Shown: piece by piece, positions 43,497 to 51,849 of the stretch
How the letters are laid out: each line of letters opens with the position of its first letter
Position numbering within the stretch: position 1 is the first letter of the stretch
NCBI RefSeq assembly: GCF_003003125.1
Contig: NZ_PVTZ01000010.1
Span: 1 to 64,000 of the forward strand
DNA: 64,000 nt
Source: Laceyella sediminis
GTDB lineage: Bacteria > Bacillota > Bacilli > Thermoactinomycetales > Thermoactinomycetaceae
Reading direction: 5' to 3'
Made by a program: the position numbers and the translations under genes
The notes under the pieces: model-generated
The model's input: the letters and a program-made list of their open reading frames with translations, nothing else
Told to the model about the DNA's origin: nothing
Databases searched by the model: none

Positions 43497-43705
43497 ACTT
43501 TGTCTACTAACAGTCTTCGGATCTGGGTTTGCACTGAAAAAGCCCTAGTGCACCCCTTAGTCGTTAGGTCCGGCTACGCCTGCTTAGGCAGAACCTAACG
43601 CACTAAGGGGTGCACTAGGGCTGACTAAGTAACGCGGAGCCGGGTGATGATTGTTTGCCATCATGTCCCGCACAGCGTATCACTGTGCAATTGGCTAGAC
43701 AAAGT
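43497..43705 (-). ncRNA. retron msr-msd RNA
   Basis: Read on the minus strand. The a1 repeat ACTTTGTCTA (43696-43705) pairs with a2 TAGACAAAGT (43497-43506), 10 bp. Directly after a1 comes GCC, giving TAGC, the motif whose G (43695) primes reverse transcription through a 2',5' bond. Two short msr hairpins follow: GCACAG/CTGTGC with a 7-base loop (43671-43689), and GGG-ATGAT/ATCAT-CCC (about 43642-43669). Then comes the msd stem: AGCCCTAGTGCACCCC...GTTAGGT with its complement, 43541-43569 with 43593-43622, one bulge, and a branched 23-base tip. Same strand as the RT operon, with its own promoter and terminator. Confidence 0.88.
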
Positions 43706-43726
43706 CTTATTTTATGTACAAATAGT

Positions 43727-43755
43727 ATTATGAATTAATAGAATTGAAATGTCAA
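43727..43755 (-). promoter_or_regulatory. sigma-A promoter of the retron RNA
   Basis: TTGACA (43750-43755, minus strand), exactly 17 bases, CATAAT (43727-43732). Transcription would start near 43720, about 15 bases before a1. Confidence 0.85.
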
Positions 43756-43913
43756 TGCAAAATTATTTAAGCGATGCAAATCCTTACAATCCTTCATCTA
43801 TCCCGGCACTTCCTCCAGCGCCTACGCTGGGTTAAAATGATGATGCAACCCAGATTGCGCCAAATCGACACACCTACGACCCATTCGGCTTATAACATCA
43901 AGGGAGTGACAAC

Positions 43914-44456
43914 ATGAAAGTTCAGCCTTATCAGGCCAAGCTGGACCAACTCACTCCACGTGAGAGGCAAACCTATTTTGAATTGGTCCGGTTGGCGGCT
44001 CCGGAGGAAATGATTCATCCAGAGTACCAAGTTCTCATTCCCAAAGGGGCCTGCATCATTTCCTACCGGCAATTGGAAAAATACCTCGACCTGACGCGAT
44101 CGACCATCCGGCGTGCCTTGGTTCGGTTGGCAGACCGCGATTTCATCGAATTGACCCATTTGGGGCAACTCAAAGGAAAAGACGGAGTGCACTATCGCTC
44201 CATGGTGAAAATCAAACATTATAAACCGCTCCCGGCACACACCGAGGTGAGTGAGCAGGAGCCTTCCCTGGTAGAAGGGCTAATCAAGTTGGAATATGAT
44301 CATCTCACCCAACGGTTCGACAGCTTGCAAACTTACTTGGCACAGAACCGGACACGCCTCACCCTTACGGAGCGAGCCCAATTGGACCGAATCATCGCGG
44401 CCTACCAAGCCGCGCTCCATGTGGTTGGCAGCAACAAGGAGACTTTTCGACGGTAA
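43914..44456 (+). CDS. winged-helix-like DNA-binding protein, 180 residues
   Basis: Residues about 55-95 (ISYRQLEKYLDL, TRSTIRRALVRLADRDFIEL) form a winged helix in the GntR/replication-protein style. The C-terminal 60 residues are helical and unrecognised. AAGGGAGTG precedes the ATG. It is divergent from the retron and followed by an EcsC-family gene on the same strand with a 31-base gap, so the two are probably co-transcribed. Role unknown. Confidence 0.7.
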   Translation: MKVQPYQAKLDQLTPRERQTYFELVRLAAPEEMIHPEYQVLIPKGACIISYRQLEKYLDLTRSTIRRALVRLADRDFIELTHLGQLKGKDGVHYRSMVKIKHYKPLPAHTEVSEQEPSLVEGLIKLEYDHLTQRFDSLQTYLAQNRTRLTLTERAQLDRIIAAYQAALHVVGSNKETFRR

Positions 44457-44487
44457 CCAAGATTAGTGAATGAGGGATGGAAGCATT

Positions 44488-45318
44488 ATGGAAAACCGGG
44501 AAATGCTATTGGAAGCATTAAAAGAAATAGAAAAATGGGAACAAGATCAGAAGGATTTGTGGTTTTGGGAAAAGTTAGGCAGAATTCCCTTCACTCTGCT
44601 CGACCGTATCACTCCCAACATCGTGCATGAATGGCTAGGCAAAATTCTCGATGAATTGGGAGGCTACATCCAAACAGGCGGGCAGTATTTGATCAGCGAA
44701 AAAGAAATCATTACTCAACTGGCCAAAGAAGCCCAACTTCGTCCTGATTACCTTACATTGGATAAAGTGCCAGCTCTTCCGCTTCACACGATGGATAAAG
44801 TGGCGGAGGAATTGAAAGAATCACGCAAGCAATTCGCCACCATGCAAGGAGCGACAACGGGCTTTGGCGGAGTATTCACCCTAGCGATTGACATTCCCGC
44901 TCTCTTGGGCCTTTCACTGAAGGTTCTGCAAGAGATGGCGCTAAGTTATGGCTACAATCCCAAGGACAAACATGAGCGCATTTTCATCGTCAAATGCCTG
45001 CAATTCGCTTCCAGTGACTTCGTCGGCAAGCAAGCCATCATCAAAGAATTAGCGGCGGCCGAAACAGCACAAGTTGGCGAATCCATCTCCAAATTGGAGG
45101 GGTGGCGCGAAGTGATCTATACTTACCGGGACAACTATGGATGGAAAAAACTGTTCCAGCTCGTTCCTGTCGTAGGAATCATCTTCGGCGCCTACATCAA
45201 CCGTTCCACCATCGATGAAGTGGCGGAAGCAGGACAAATGCTCTACCGCAAACGCCGGGTCTTGGAAAAATTAGCCCGCATGGACAACGATGATGGATTG
45301 GCAAAATACAATATATAA
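44488..45318 (+). CDS. EcsC-family protein
   Basis: A 276-residue protein of the EcsC family (PF12787). Typical stretches are TGFGGVFTLAIDIPALLGLSLKVLQEMA (described by parts: GGVFTLAIDIPALLGLSL), EIALSYGY-like ALSYGYNPKDKHE, and LVPVVGIIFGAYINRSTIDEV near the C-terminus. EcsC proteins are encoded with ABC transporters in Bacillus and as fusion domains in defence contexts, but the function is unclear. No transporter is nearby. ATG 44488 follows GAGGGATGG. Confidence 0.82.
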   Translation: MENREMLLEALKEIEKWEQDQKDLWFWEKLGRIPFTLLDRITPNIVHEWLGKILDELGGYIQTGGQYLISEKEIITQLAKEAQLRPDYLTLDKVPALPLHTMDKVAEELKESRKQFATMQGATTGFGGVFTLAIDIPALLGLSLKVLQEMALSYGYNPKDKHERIFIVKCLQFASSDFVGKQAIIKELAAAETAQVGESISKLEGWREVIYTYRDNYGWKKLFQLVPVVGIIFGAYINRSTIDEVAEAGQMLYRKRRVLEKLARMDNDDGLAKYNI

Positions 45319-45323
45319 AAAGC

Positions 45324-45352
45324 AAACGGCCTCCGACGGGAGACCGTTTTTT
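45324..45352 (+). terminator. terminator of the EcsC gene
   Basis: AACGGCCTCC pairs with GGGAGACCGTT with one mismatch, followed by six T. Confidence 0.8.
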
Positions 45353-45466
45353 GTTCACGTGACTGAGATTGGGCCATTTAATGGCCACTTCGTTTTTTCA
45401 ACAGACAGGGAATATTTTTCAACCCAACCATCCAGAATAATGATTGCGTCAAAAATAGGCTACAAC

Positions 45467-46624
45467 CTATTTCCCCAAAGAACCGCTACCCGTAGCAGCC
45501 ACTTCTACCTTCGCCGATTCTTCGATCAGAGCCACCACCAACTCCGCCGCTTTCACCAACTCTTTGATCGGCATCTGCTCGCTGGTGGTGTGGATGTTCT
45601 GATAACCGATGCCCAAATTTACTGTGGGAATGCCGTGCCCGGCGATCACGTTAGCATCGCTTCCGCCACCGCTGGCGCCAATGCGGGGCGTGCGACCAAT
45701 GCGCATAACTGCTTCTTTGGCTTTTTGCACAACCAGATCCTCTTCGGAGAAGTGGAATGAAGGGTACAAGGTACGTGTTTCCACTTCGGCTTTGGCGTTG
45801 AATTCCTCAGCCGCTTCATGAAATGCTTGTACCATGCTGTCCACTTGCCGGCGCAATTTCTCCGGATTGCGGCTGCGCGCTTCAGCTAAGATTTCGACCC
45901 GCTCCGGAATCACGTTGGAAGCAGTGCCCCCTTGGAAGCGACCGATGTTGGCCGTCGTCTCTTCGTCAATCCGCCCCAAGCGCATTTTGGAGATGGCCCG
46001 ACTCGCTACTTGGATGGCACTAATCCCATCTTCAGGGTTCACACCTGCATGCGCTGCTTTGCCATAAATGGTTGCCAGCACTTTTACTTGCGACGGAGCC
46101 GACGTGATGATTTCGCCCACCTCTCCATCGGAATCCATGGCAAACCCGAAATCGGCGTCTACCAGAGACATATCCAGATGGCGCGATCCAATCAAGCCAG
46201 ATTCTTCTCCGGCAGTGATGAGCAATTGGATTTGTCCGTGAGGAAGCCCTTTTTCTTTCAACAGGCGGATTCCCTCCAAAAGGGCGGCCAAGCCAGCTTT
46301 ATCATCCGCACCAAGGATGGTGGTGCCGTCCGACTCAATCACATCGCCGTTGATTTGCGGCTTGATCCCTTTGCCCGGAGCGACGGTGTCCATATGGCAG
46401 GTAAAATAGATCTTAGGTGCCCCCGGAACCGTTCCTTTCAGTGTCGCCACCAAATTGCCCGCGCCATGTCCCGTCAATTGAGCAGAGCCATCCTCAACCA
46501 CATCCAACCCCAACTCCGTCAGTTTTTGGGTCAGAAGGTCACAAATGGCTCTTTCGTCACCTGTCTCACTATCCGTTTTTACTAATTCTATAAATTCATC
46601 GATTAAACGCTGTTGGTCTACCAC
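45467..46624 (-). CDS. yqjE: M20-family peptidase, YqjE/PepT-like
   Basis: A 385-residue zinc peptidase similar to tripeptidase T. Metal-binding motifs are FTCHMDTVAPG, TILGADDKAGLAALLE, ITAGEESGLIGSRHLD and HTTSEQMP. The insert domain with AAHAGVNPEDG is the dimerisation lid. B. subtilis yqjE lies in the same neighbourhood (yqjC-yqjD-yqjE). The start ATG/GTG region near 46624 has a ribosome site GGAGGAGTAA. Confidence 0.92.
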   Translation of the reverse strand: MVDQQRLIDEFIELVKTDSETGDERAICDLLTQKLTELGLDVVEDGSAQLTGHGAGNLVATLKGTVPGAPKIYFTCHMDTVAPGKGIKPQINGDVIESDGTTILGADDKAGLAALLEGIRLLKEKGLPHGQIQLLITAGEESGLIGSRHLDMSLVDADFGFAMDSDGEVGEIITSAPSQVKVLATIYGKAAHAGVNPEDGISAIQVASRAISKMRLGRIDEETTANIGRFQGGTASNVIPERVEILAEARSRNPEKLRRQVDSMVQAFHEAAEEFNAKAEVETRTLYPSFHFSEEDLVVQKAKEAVMRIGRTPRIGASGGGSDANVIAGHGIPTVNLGIGYQNIHTTSEQMPIKELVKAAELVVALIEESAKVEVAATGSGSLGK

Positions 46625-46870
46625 GCGTTACTCCTCCAATCACCCGATAAAATTACTACCTATTTTACCATGACTCAATTCAACTTGTTGGCAGCCAAAG
46701 ACCTAAAATCAGGCAAAAAACGTGGATCTTTGGTTATTGACAGCGGTTTGGCGAAAAAAGCCTGTACAAAGCTATAAAATTTGCCATTTTTTTGCCAGTT
46801 GTTCGCTTTGTAATCCGAAATTTTTCAGCAACTCCCCATCACTCATTCTATATATAAATGAAACAATTTT
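46625..46870. other. intergenic region, left of MITE copy 2
   Basis: This AT-rich stretch should contain the yqjE promoter. Together with the MITE and the short sequence after it, the gene-free interval is 46625-47158. I see no gene or structured RNA in it. Confidence 0.5.
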
Positions 46871-47007
46871 CTAGAGTGTGTCTGATGCATAGGCCAGCGG
46901 CTCCAAAACCATTTTCTCATTCGCTTCACGCGTGACGAGGCGCTCATCGAGAAAAGGTTTTTGCGCCGCTTCTTCCCTACCAACTCGATTTTCCAGACAC
47001 ACCCTAG
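46871..47007 (-). mobile_element. 137-bp MITE-like element, copy 2
   Basis: It is the inverted partner of the element at 34567-34703, same length, about 93% identical. Ends are CTAGAGTGTGTCTG and CAGACACACCCTAG. It sits in an intergenic region and interrupts no gene. Confidence 0.85.
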
Positions 47008-47111
47008 TGCTATTTTCCTCCACTCCGGTAGTTAGAAGATTGCCACATCATGGGAAAACTGGCTTTGCCCCTATTATGTCCAATTTAATTTTTTTTATTC
47101 ACATACAATAG

Positions 47112-47148
47112 AAAAAGCACCGGGCCAGAGACGGCCTCGCCAGTGCTT
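47112..47148 (-). terminator. terminator of the propionate-branch operon
   Basis: AAGCAC and GTGCTT arms (47143-47148 with 47115-47120), extended by inner GGCC pairs, are followed by TTTTTC on the minus strand. Confidence 0.7.
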
Positions 47149-47158
47149 CTCATCCCTA

Positions 47159-48709
47159 TCACAAGGGGATGTTTCCATGCTTTTTAGCGGGACGGCTTTC
47201 CTTTTTTTGTTCCAGCATCTCCAGAGCGCTGATCAGTTTTTGCCTGGTGGCACGTGGATCGATCACATCATCCACCATGCCATGCGCCGCGGCCACATAG
47301 GGGTTGGAGAACTTTTCGCGATATTCCGCGATCCGCCGCTGTCTGGTCTCTTCCGGCTGTTCACTGTCCGCAATCTCACGTTGGAAAATGATATTGGCCG
47401 CGCCTTCCGCGCCCATCACCGCAATTTCGGCGCAGGGCCAAGCGTATACCAGATCAGCCCCAATCGCTTTGCTGTTCAGCGCCACATAAGCGCCGCCAAA
47501 TGCTTTGCGCAGAATCACTGTAATCTTGGGTACAGTTGCCTCCGAATATGCGTACAAGATCTTGGCACCGTGCCGGATGATGCCATGGTGCTCCTGATTT
47601 ACACCTGGGAAAAAGCCCGTGACATCGACAAACGTGATTAACGGGATGTTGAAGCAATCGCAAAAACGGATAAAGCGGCTCAGCTTATCCGACGAATCAA
47701 TATCCAAACTTCCTGCCATCACTTTCGGCTGATTGGCAACAAGGCCCACGGTACGTCCCGCGATCCGACCGAAACCGACGACGATGTTACGGGCGAAATG
47801 GCGATGCACTTCCATAAAATCTCCTTGATCCACCACCGCTTGAATCACTTCCCGCACATCATAAACGCGCGTTCCTTCCACCGGCACTTTGTCGGCCAGC
47901 GCTTCTACCCAGTCATCTCCTTGTTCCTCCCACTCCCGACGAGGTGGATTTTCCCGATTGCTCTGTGGCAGATAAGTGCACAGCCGCCGCACTTCCTCCA
48001 GCACTTCCGCTTCCGTAGGCGCAGTGAAATGGACATTGCCGCTCGTAGTAGCGTGCATTTTTGCTCCACCCAATTCTTCCGCCGTGATCTTCTCCTTGGT
48101 GACAGCCTCGATCACCTTGGGACCGGTGATAAACATCTGGCTCGTATCCTCTACCATAAACACAAAGTCGGTGATCGCGGGGGAATAGACCGCACCGCCC
48201 GCACATGGCCCCAAGATCACTGAAATCTGAGGAATCACGCCAGAATAAATCGAGTTCCGATAGAAGATATGTCCATAGCCATCCAACGATACGACGCCTT
48301 CTTGGATGCGTGCTCCTCCCGAGTCGTTCAGGCCGATGATCGGCGCTCCGTTTTTCGCCGCCAAATCCATCACTTTGGCAATTTTCGAGGCATGCATTTC
48401 TCCCAGCGCCCCACCAAACACGGTGAAGTCCTGGGCAAATACATACACGAGCCGGCCGTGGATCTTTCCGTAGCCCGTCACCACCCCTTCGCCGGGAGCT
48501 TCCGTGTGCTCCATGCCAAAGTGCGTGGCGCGGTGTTCCACAAACGCATTTAATTCAACAAATGAACCCTCGTCCAGCAAAAGGTCGAGCCGTTCCCGAG
48601 CCGTTAGTTTCCCGCGCTTGTGTTGCGACCGAATCCGCAGTTCTCCTCCGCCTAGCTCCACTTTGCTCCGTTTGGCTTCCATCTCTTCAATTTTCTTGTA
48701 CATATCCAT
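47159..48709 (-). CDS. yqjD: acyl-CoA carboxylase carboxyltransferase (propionyl-CoA type), YqjD family
   Basis: A 516-residue biotin-dependent carboxyltransferase with two crotonase-like halves. Conserved stretches are KLTARERLDLLLDEGSF, GVVTGYGKIHGR, GAPIIGLNDSGGARIQEG, CAGGAVYSPA and GIIRHGAKILYAYSEATVP, AFGGAYVAL. It is the beta chain of propionyl-CoA carboxylase or the alpha chain of methylmalonyl-CoA decarboxylase. Clustering with epimerase and mutase supports a propionyl-CoA role. No biotin carboxylase gene is in the operon. Confidence 0.92.
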   Translation of the reverse strand: MDMYKKIEEMEAKRSKVELGGGELRIRSQHKRGKLTARERLDLLLDEGSFVELNAFVEHRATHFGMEHTEAPGEGVVTGYGKIHGRLVYVFAQDFTVFGGALGEMHASKIAKVMDLAAKNGAPIIGLNDSGGARIQEGVVSLDGYGHIFYRNSIYSGVIPQISVILGPCAGGAVYSPAITDFVFMVEDTSQMFITGPKVIEAVTKEKITAEELGGAKMHATTSGNVHFTAPTEAEVLEEVRRLCTYLPQSNRENPPRREWEEQGDDWVEALADKVPVEGTRVYDVREVIQAVVDQGDFMEVHRHFARNIVVGFGRIAGRTVGLVANQPKVMAGSLDIDSSDKLSRFIRFCDCFNIPLITFVDVTGFFPGVNQEHHGIIRHGAKILYAYSEATVPKITVILRKAFGGAYVALNSKAIGADLVYAWPCAEIAVMGAEGAANIIFQREIADSEQPEETRQRRIAEYREKFSNPYVAAAHGMVDDVIDPRATRQKLISALEMLEQKKESRPAKKHGNIPL

Positions 48710-48722
48710 TTATGTCACATCC

Positions 48723-49145
48723 TCATTCTGCGTTTTCCCGCGCTTCACACAATTCCAGCAATACGCCGCCCGTTGATTTTGGATGAAGAAAAGCGATGTT
48801 CATCTGGTGCGCACCGGGTTTGGGTTCTTCATTGATCAGGCGAACCCCTTGCTCGGCCACTTCCCGCAACCTGGTTTTGATGTCACTCACTTCAAGGGCA
48901 AGATGATGGATGCCCTCGCCGTGCCGCACCAGATATTTGTGAATAGCACTCTCTTCGGACATCGGCTCAAGCAGTTCAATCCGGCTTTCCCCGATGCGCA
49001 AGAAACCGACCCGCACCTGTTCACTTTCCACCTCCTCCGTGCCTTCCAAAGTTAACCCCAATACTTCTTGATACCAAGCGCACGCCTTTTGCAAATCCCA
49101 AACCGCAATGCCGATATGACTGATTTTTTTGGGGGGGCACTTCAT
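48723..49145 (-). CDS. mce: methylmalonyl-CoA epimerase
   Basis: A 140-residue VOC-fold enzyme interconverting (R)- and (S)-methylmalonyl-CoA. Typical stretches are [43 protein letters not shown] and [16 protein letters not shown] with metal-binding His and Glu. Its ATG overlaps the stop of the mutase B12 subunit by four bases. Confidence 0.93.
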   Translation of the reverse strand: MKCPPKKISHIGIAVWDLQKACAWYQEVLGLTLEGTEEVESEQVRVGFLRIGESRIELLEPMSEESAIHKYLVRHGEGIHHLALEVSDIKTRLREVAEQGVRLINEEPKPGAHQMNIAFLHPKSTGGVLLELCEARENAE

Positions 49146-49552
49146 GCCTGAACCCCCTTTTCCTTGACCACTCGCCGGATGAATTCAGCGGTTTCTGTCG
49201 TTGTTGTGCCGGATGTGAACACTTCGGCCACACCTTGCTCTTTCAGGTACGCAATATCTTCTTGCGGAATGACTCCGCCCCCGACAACCACTATGTCGTC
49301 GGCCTGTTGTTCCCTGAGCAACCGCACCACTTCAGGAAACAGTTCATTATGGGCTCCAGACAAACAGGATAATCCGATCACATCTACGTCTTCTTGAATC
49401 GCGGTGGCGACGATTTGCGCCGGTGTCTGTCGCAAACCGGTGTAAATCACTTCCATCCCTTCATCCCGCAAAGCTTGGGCGATAATCAGCGCCCCGCGAT
49501 CATGCCCGTCCAAGCCAGGCTTGGCTATGAGTACGCGAATTGGTCGATTCAT
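49142..49552 (-). CDS. methylmalonyl-CoA mutase, cobalamin-binding subunit
   Basis: A 136-residue B12-binding domain standing alone. [18 protein letters not shown] has the DxHxxG motif whose histidine ligates cobalt; [16 protein letters not shown] and [11 protein letters not shown] complete the fold. It pairs with the separate catalytic subunit encoded upstream, a split layout also found in archaea and some actinobacteria and Firmicutes. Confidence 0.93.
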   Translation of the reverse strand: MNRPIRVLIAKPGLDGHDRGALIIAQALRDEGMEVIYTGLRQTPAQIVATAIQEDVDVIGLSCLSGAHNELFPEVVRLLREQQADDIVVVGGGVIPQEDIAYLKEQGVAEVFTSGTTTTETAEFIRRVVKEKGVQA

Positions 49553-49564
49553 GTCCGTTTCCCC

Positions 49565-51190
49565 CTAGACTGGTTTATATTCACCAAACACCGCTCTCAA
49601 TGCGTTGCAGATTTCACCCACTGTGGCATACGCTTTGACTGCCTCCAGTATGCTAGGCATCACATTTTCCGTTCCCGCCGCAGCCTGTTTGAGCCGCGCC
49701 AACGCCTGATTCACCGCTTCTTGATTTCGCGTCGCCCGCAATTCTTTCAACGCCGCGATCTGTTCTTTGGCAAAGGCCGGGTTGACCCGCAAGAGTGGCG
49801 GTTGCGTTTCATTCTCCAAGGTGAACTTGTTCACCCCCACCACCACTTCTTCACCGCGCTCGATTTTCCGCTGTGTTTCCAGCGCTACCCGGCGAATTTC
49901 CCGTTGCATAAACCCTTGCTCCACGGCATGCACAGCTCCCCCCAACTCATCAATCCGCTTGATTAGCGCTTCAGCCTCTTGCTCGATCTGGTCTGTCAGC
50001 GTCTCGATGTAGTGGGAACCGCCCAACGGGTCCACTGTGTCAGCCACGCCGCTTTCGTAAGCGATAATCTGTTGCGTGCGCAGGGCGATCCGCGCCGACT
50101 CTTCCGTGGGCAAAGCCAAAGCTTCATCCCGCGCGTTGGTGTGCAAACTCTGTGTTCCCCCAAGCACTGCCGCCAACGCTTGCAAGGTGACCCGCACAAT
50201 GTTGTTGTCCGGCTGTTGCGCGGTCAATGTCGACCCACCCGTCTGGGTATGGAAACGAAGCTGTAACGAGCGCTCGTTCGACGCATGGAAACGATGTTTC
50301 ATGATTTTAGCCCATAACCTTCTTGCGGCGCGGAATTTGGCGATCTCTTCAAAAAAGTGATTGTGTGCGTTGAAGAAAAAAGAGAGTCGCGGCGCAAATT
50401 GATCTACTTCCAAGCCCGCCTCCAGTGCCGCTTCCACATATTGAATACCGTTGGCCAAAGTGAAAGCGACTTCTTGCACGGCGGTGGAGCCAGCTTCGCG
50501 AATGTGGTAGCCGCTGATGCTGATCGTGTTCCACTTGGGTACATGTTCCGCACAATACTGAAAAATGTCAGTGATCAGACGCATCGACGGTTGGGGCGGA
50601 AAAATGTAGGTGCCCCGCGCAATGTACTCTTTGAGGATGTCGTTTTGAATGGTGCCGCGCAACTGCTCCGGCCTAACGCCTTGCTTTTCGCCAACGGCAA
50701 TCACCATCGCTAACAAAATCGCTGCCGGGGCATTGATGGTCATCGACGTGCTAACTTGATCCAAGGGAATCCCCGCAAACAATTGTTCCATGTCCTGGAG
50801 GGAATCGATCGCTACCCCTACTTTCCCCACTTCTCCCATCGCCATGGGATCATCAGAGTCATAGCCAATTTGGGTCGGAAGATCAAAAGCAACGCTCAAA
50901 CCCGATTGCCCCTGTTGCAACAGATATCGAAACCGCTCATTTGTTTCTTTGGCTGATCCGAACCCGGCGTACTGGCGCATCGTCCAAAGGCGGCTGCGGT
51001 ACATGGTCGGGTGTATCCCGCGCGTATAAGGGAATTCACCGGGCCACTCTTCCCGCGCTTCGTGTTCGGTGTATAAGCGTTCCACTTCAATGCCAGAGAG
51101 GGTGGTGAATGTTTGCTTGCGTTCTGGCGCTTTCTCTAACCAACGAACGGTTTTTTCTTCCCATCGACTTTTTGCGCTTTTATTTTCCAT
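49565..51190 (-). CDS. methylmalonyl-CoA mutase, large (catalytic) subunit
   Basis: A 541-residue TIM-barrel subunit without its own B12 domain. [23 protein letters not shown] (given by parts: [18 protein letters not shown]), [17 protein letters not shown] and [13 protein letters not shown] are signatures; the tyrosine and histidine contact substrate and cofactor. ATG 51188-51190 follows GAGGGGG. With the next gene it isomerises methylmalonyl-CoA to succinyl-CoA, feeding propionyl-CoA from valine and isoleucine into the citric-acid cycle. Confidence 0.94.
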   Translation of the reverse strand: MENKSAKSRWEEKTVRWLEKAPERKQTFTTLSGIEVERLYTEHEAREEWPGEFPYTRGIHPTMYRSRLWTMRQYAGFGSAKETNERFRYLLQQGQSGLSVAFDLPTQIGYDSDDPMAMGEVGKVGVAIDSLQDMEQLFAGIPLDQVSTSMTINAPAAILLAMVIAVGEKQGVRPEQLRGTIQNDILKEYIARGTYIFPPQPSMRLITDIFQYCAEHVPKWNTISISGYHIREAGSTAVQEVAFTLANGIQYVEAALEAGLEVDQFAPRLSFFFNAHNHFFEEIAKFRAARRLWAKIMKHRFHASNERSLQLRFHTQTGGSTLTAQQPDNNIVRVTLQALAAVLGGTQSLHTNARDEALALPTEESARIALRTQQIIAYESGVADTVDPLGGSHYIETLTDQIEQEAEALIKRIDELGGAVHAVEQGFMQREIRRVALETQRKIERGEEVVVGVNKFTLENETQPPLLRVNPAFAKEQIAALKELRATRNQEAVNQALARLKQAAAGTENVMPSILEAVKAYATVGEICNALRAVFGEYKPV

Positions 51191-51342
51191 ATGAATGCTA
51201 TCCCCCTCATCATAATAAAACGCTTTCACTTCTTAATATATCAAATATTACGTTTGTTTGAACGAAGTTTTCGCAAAGAGGCGATTTCATGGACTTTATC
51301 CCAAAGGTTGGATACAATAGGATGTTGTGAGGTGAATCAATC

Positions 51343-51435
51343 GTGAAGCCAAAATGGATCAAAGTGACAGTATATGTGCTTGTTCTCTCGCTTCTCGTTT
51401 CAACCCTTGCCACCGGAGCCTATCTCTTTCTATAA
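51343..51435 (+). CDS. prli42: Prli42-like stressosome micropeptide
   Basis: A 30-residue frame starts at GTG 51343 behind GTGAGGTGA. It has a short basic N-terminus (MKPKWIK) and one membrane helix (VTVYVLVLSLLVSTLATGAY). Size and pattern match Prli42, the membrane anchor of the stressosome described in Listeria, where, as I recall, its gene lies between bkdB and the PepT-like gene. The nearby yqjE and bkd genes here fit that setting. No Rsb genes are in the window. Confidence 0.6.
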   Translation: MKPKWIKVTVYVLVLSLLVSTLATGAYLFL

Positions 51436-51538
51436 TTCATAAAGGGTGCGTATGTTAATCACGAAATGAATCGATTATACTATGTACTGATGAGCGCGAA
51501 AGCCCAAGCGCAAACAACAGAAGGCAGGTGAAAATGCA

Positions 51539-51715
51539 ATGGAATACTTCATGGTACCTCTTCTTGTCATCATTTCGATCCTGTCGATCCGCGGTGTCAT
51601 AGACAATAAAAAGATCGGCAACAAACCAGGGGTTATTATCGGGGGCGTCTTCACACTCGCTTTGGTTGGTGTCACCCTGCTGTCCCTGTATGACTTGTTT
51701 GTAGGCATTCAGTAA
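51539..51715 (+). CDS. two-helix membrane protein, 58 residues
   Basis: The frame begins MEYFMVPLLVIISILSIRGV, has a short lysine-rich loop (DNKKIGNKPG) and a second hydrophobic segment (VFTLALVGVTLLSLYDLF). AGGCAGGTGA lies upstream, and a clear terminator follows at 51730. I do not recognise the family. It is downstream of the Prli42-like gene on the same strand and may be co-transcribed. Confidence 0.6.
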   Translation: MEYFMVPLLVIISILSIRGVIDNKKIGNKPGVIIGGVFTLALVGVTLLSLYDLFVGIQ

Positions 51716-51729
51716 TCCCTACATATGCC

Positions 51730-51756
51730 AAGCTCCCATCTATTGGGGGCTTTTTT
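51730..51756 (+). terminator. rho-independent terminator
   Basis: AGCTCCC pairs with GGGGGCT and is followed by six T. It ends the two-helix membrane-protein gene. Confidence 0.85.
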
Positions 51757-51849
51757 CTTCAAAAAGGGGCTACGGTTTTCTGATTTTCATTTATAATAAT
51801 ATTTGGGAACGGTTTATTCAGACTATTTCGCGGAAGGGGGATATCCTGC

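Noticed and set aside
43541-43622. 82-bp hairpin as a small transposable element or simple terminator
   Set aside because: It lies inside a1/a2 repeats with msr-like hairpins and a TAGC motif, so the msd stem explains it better.
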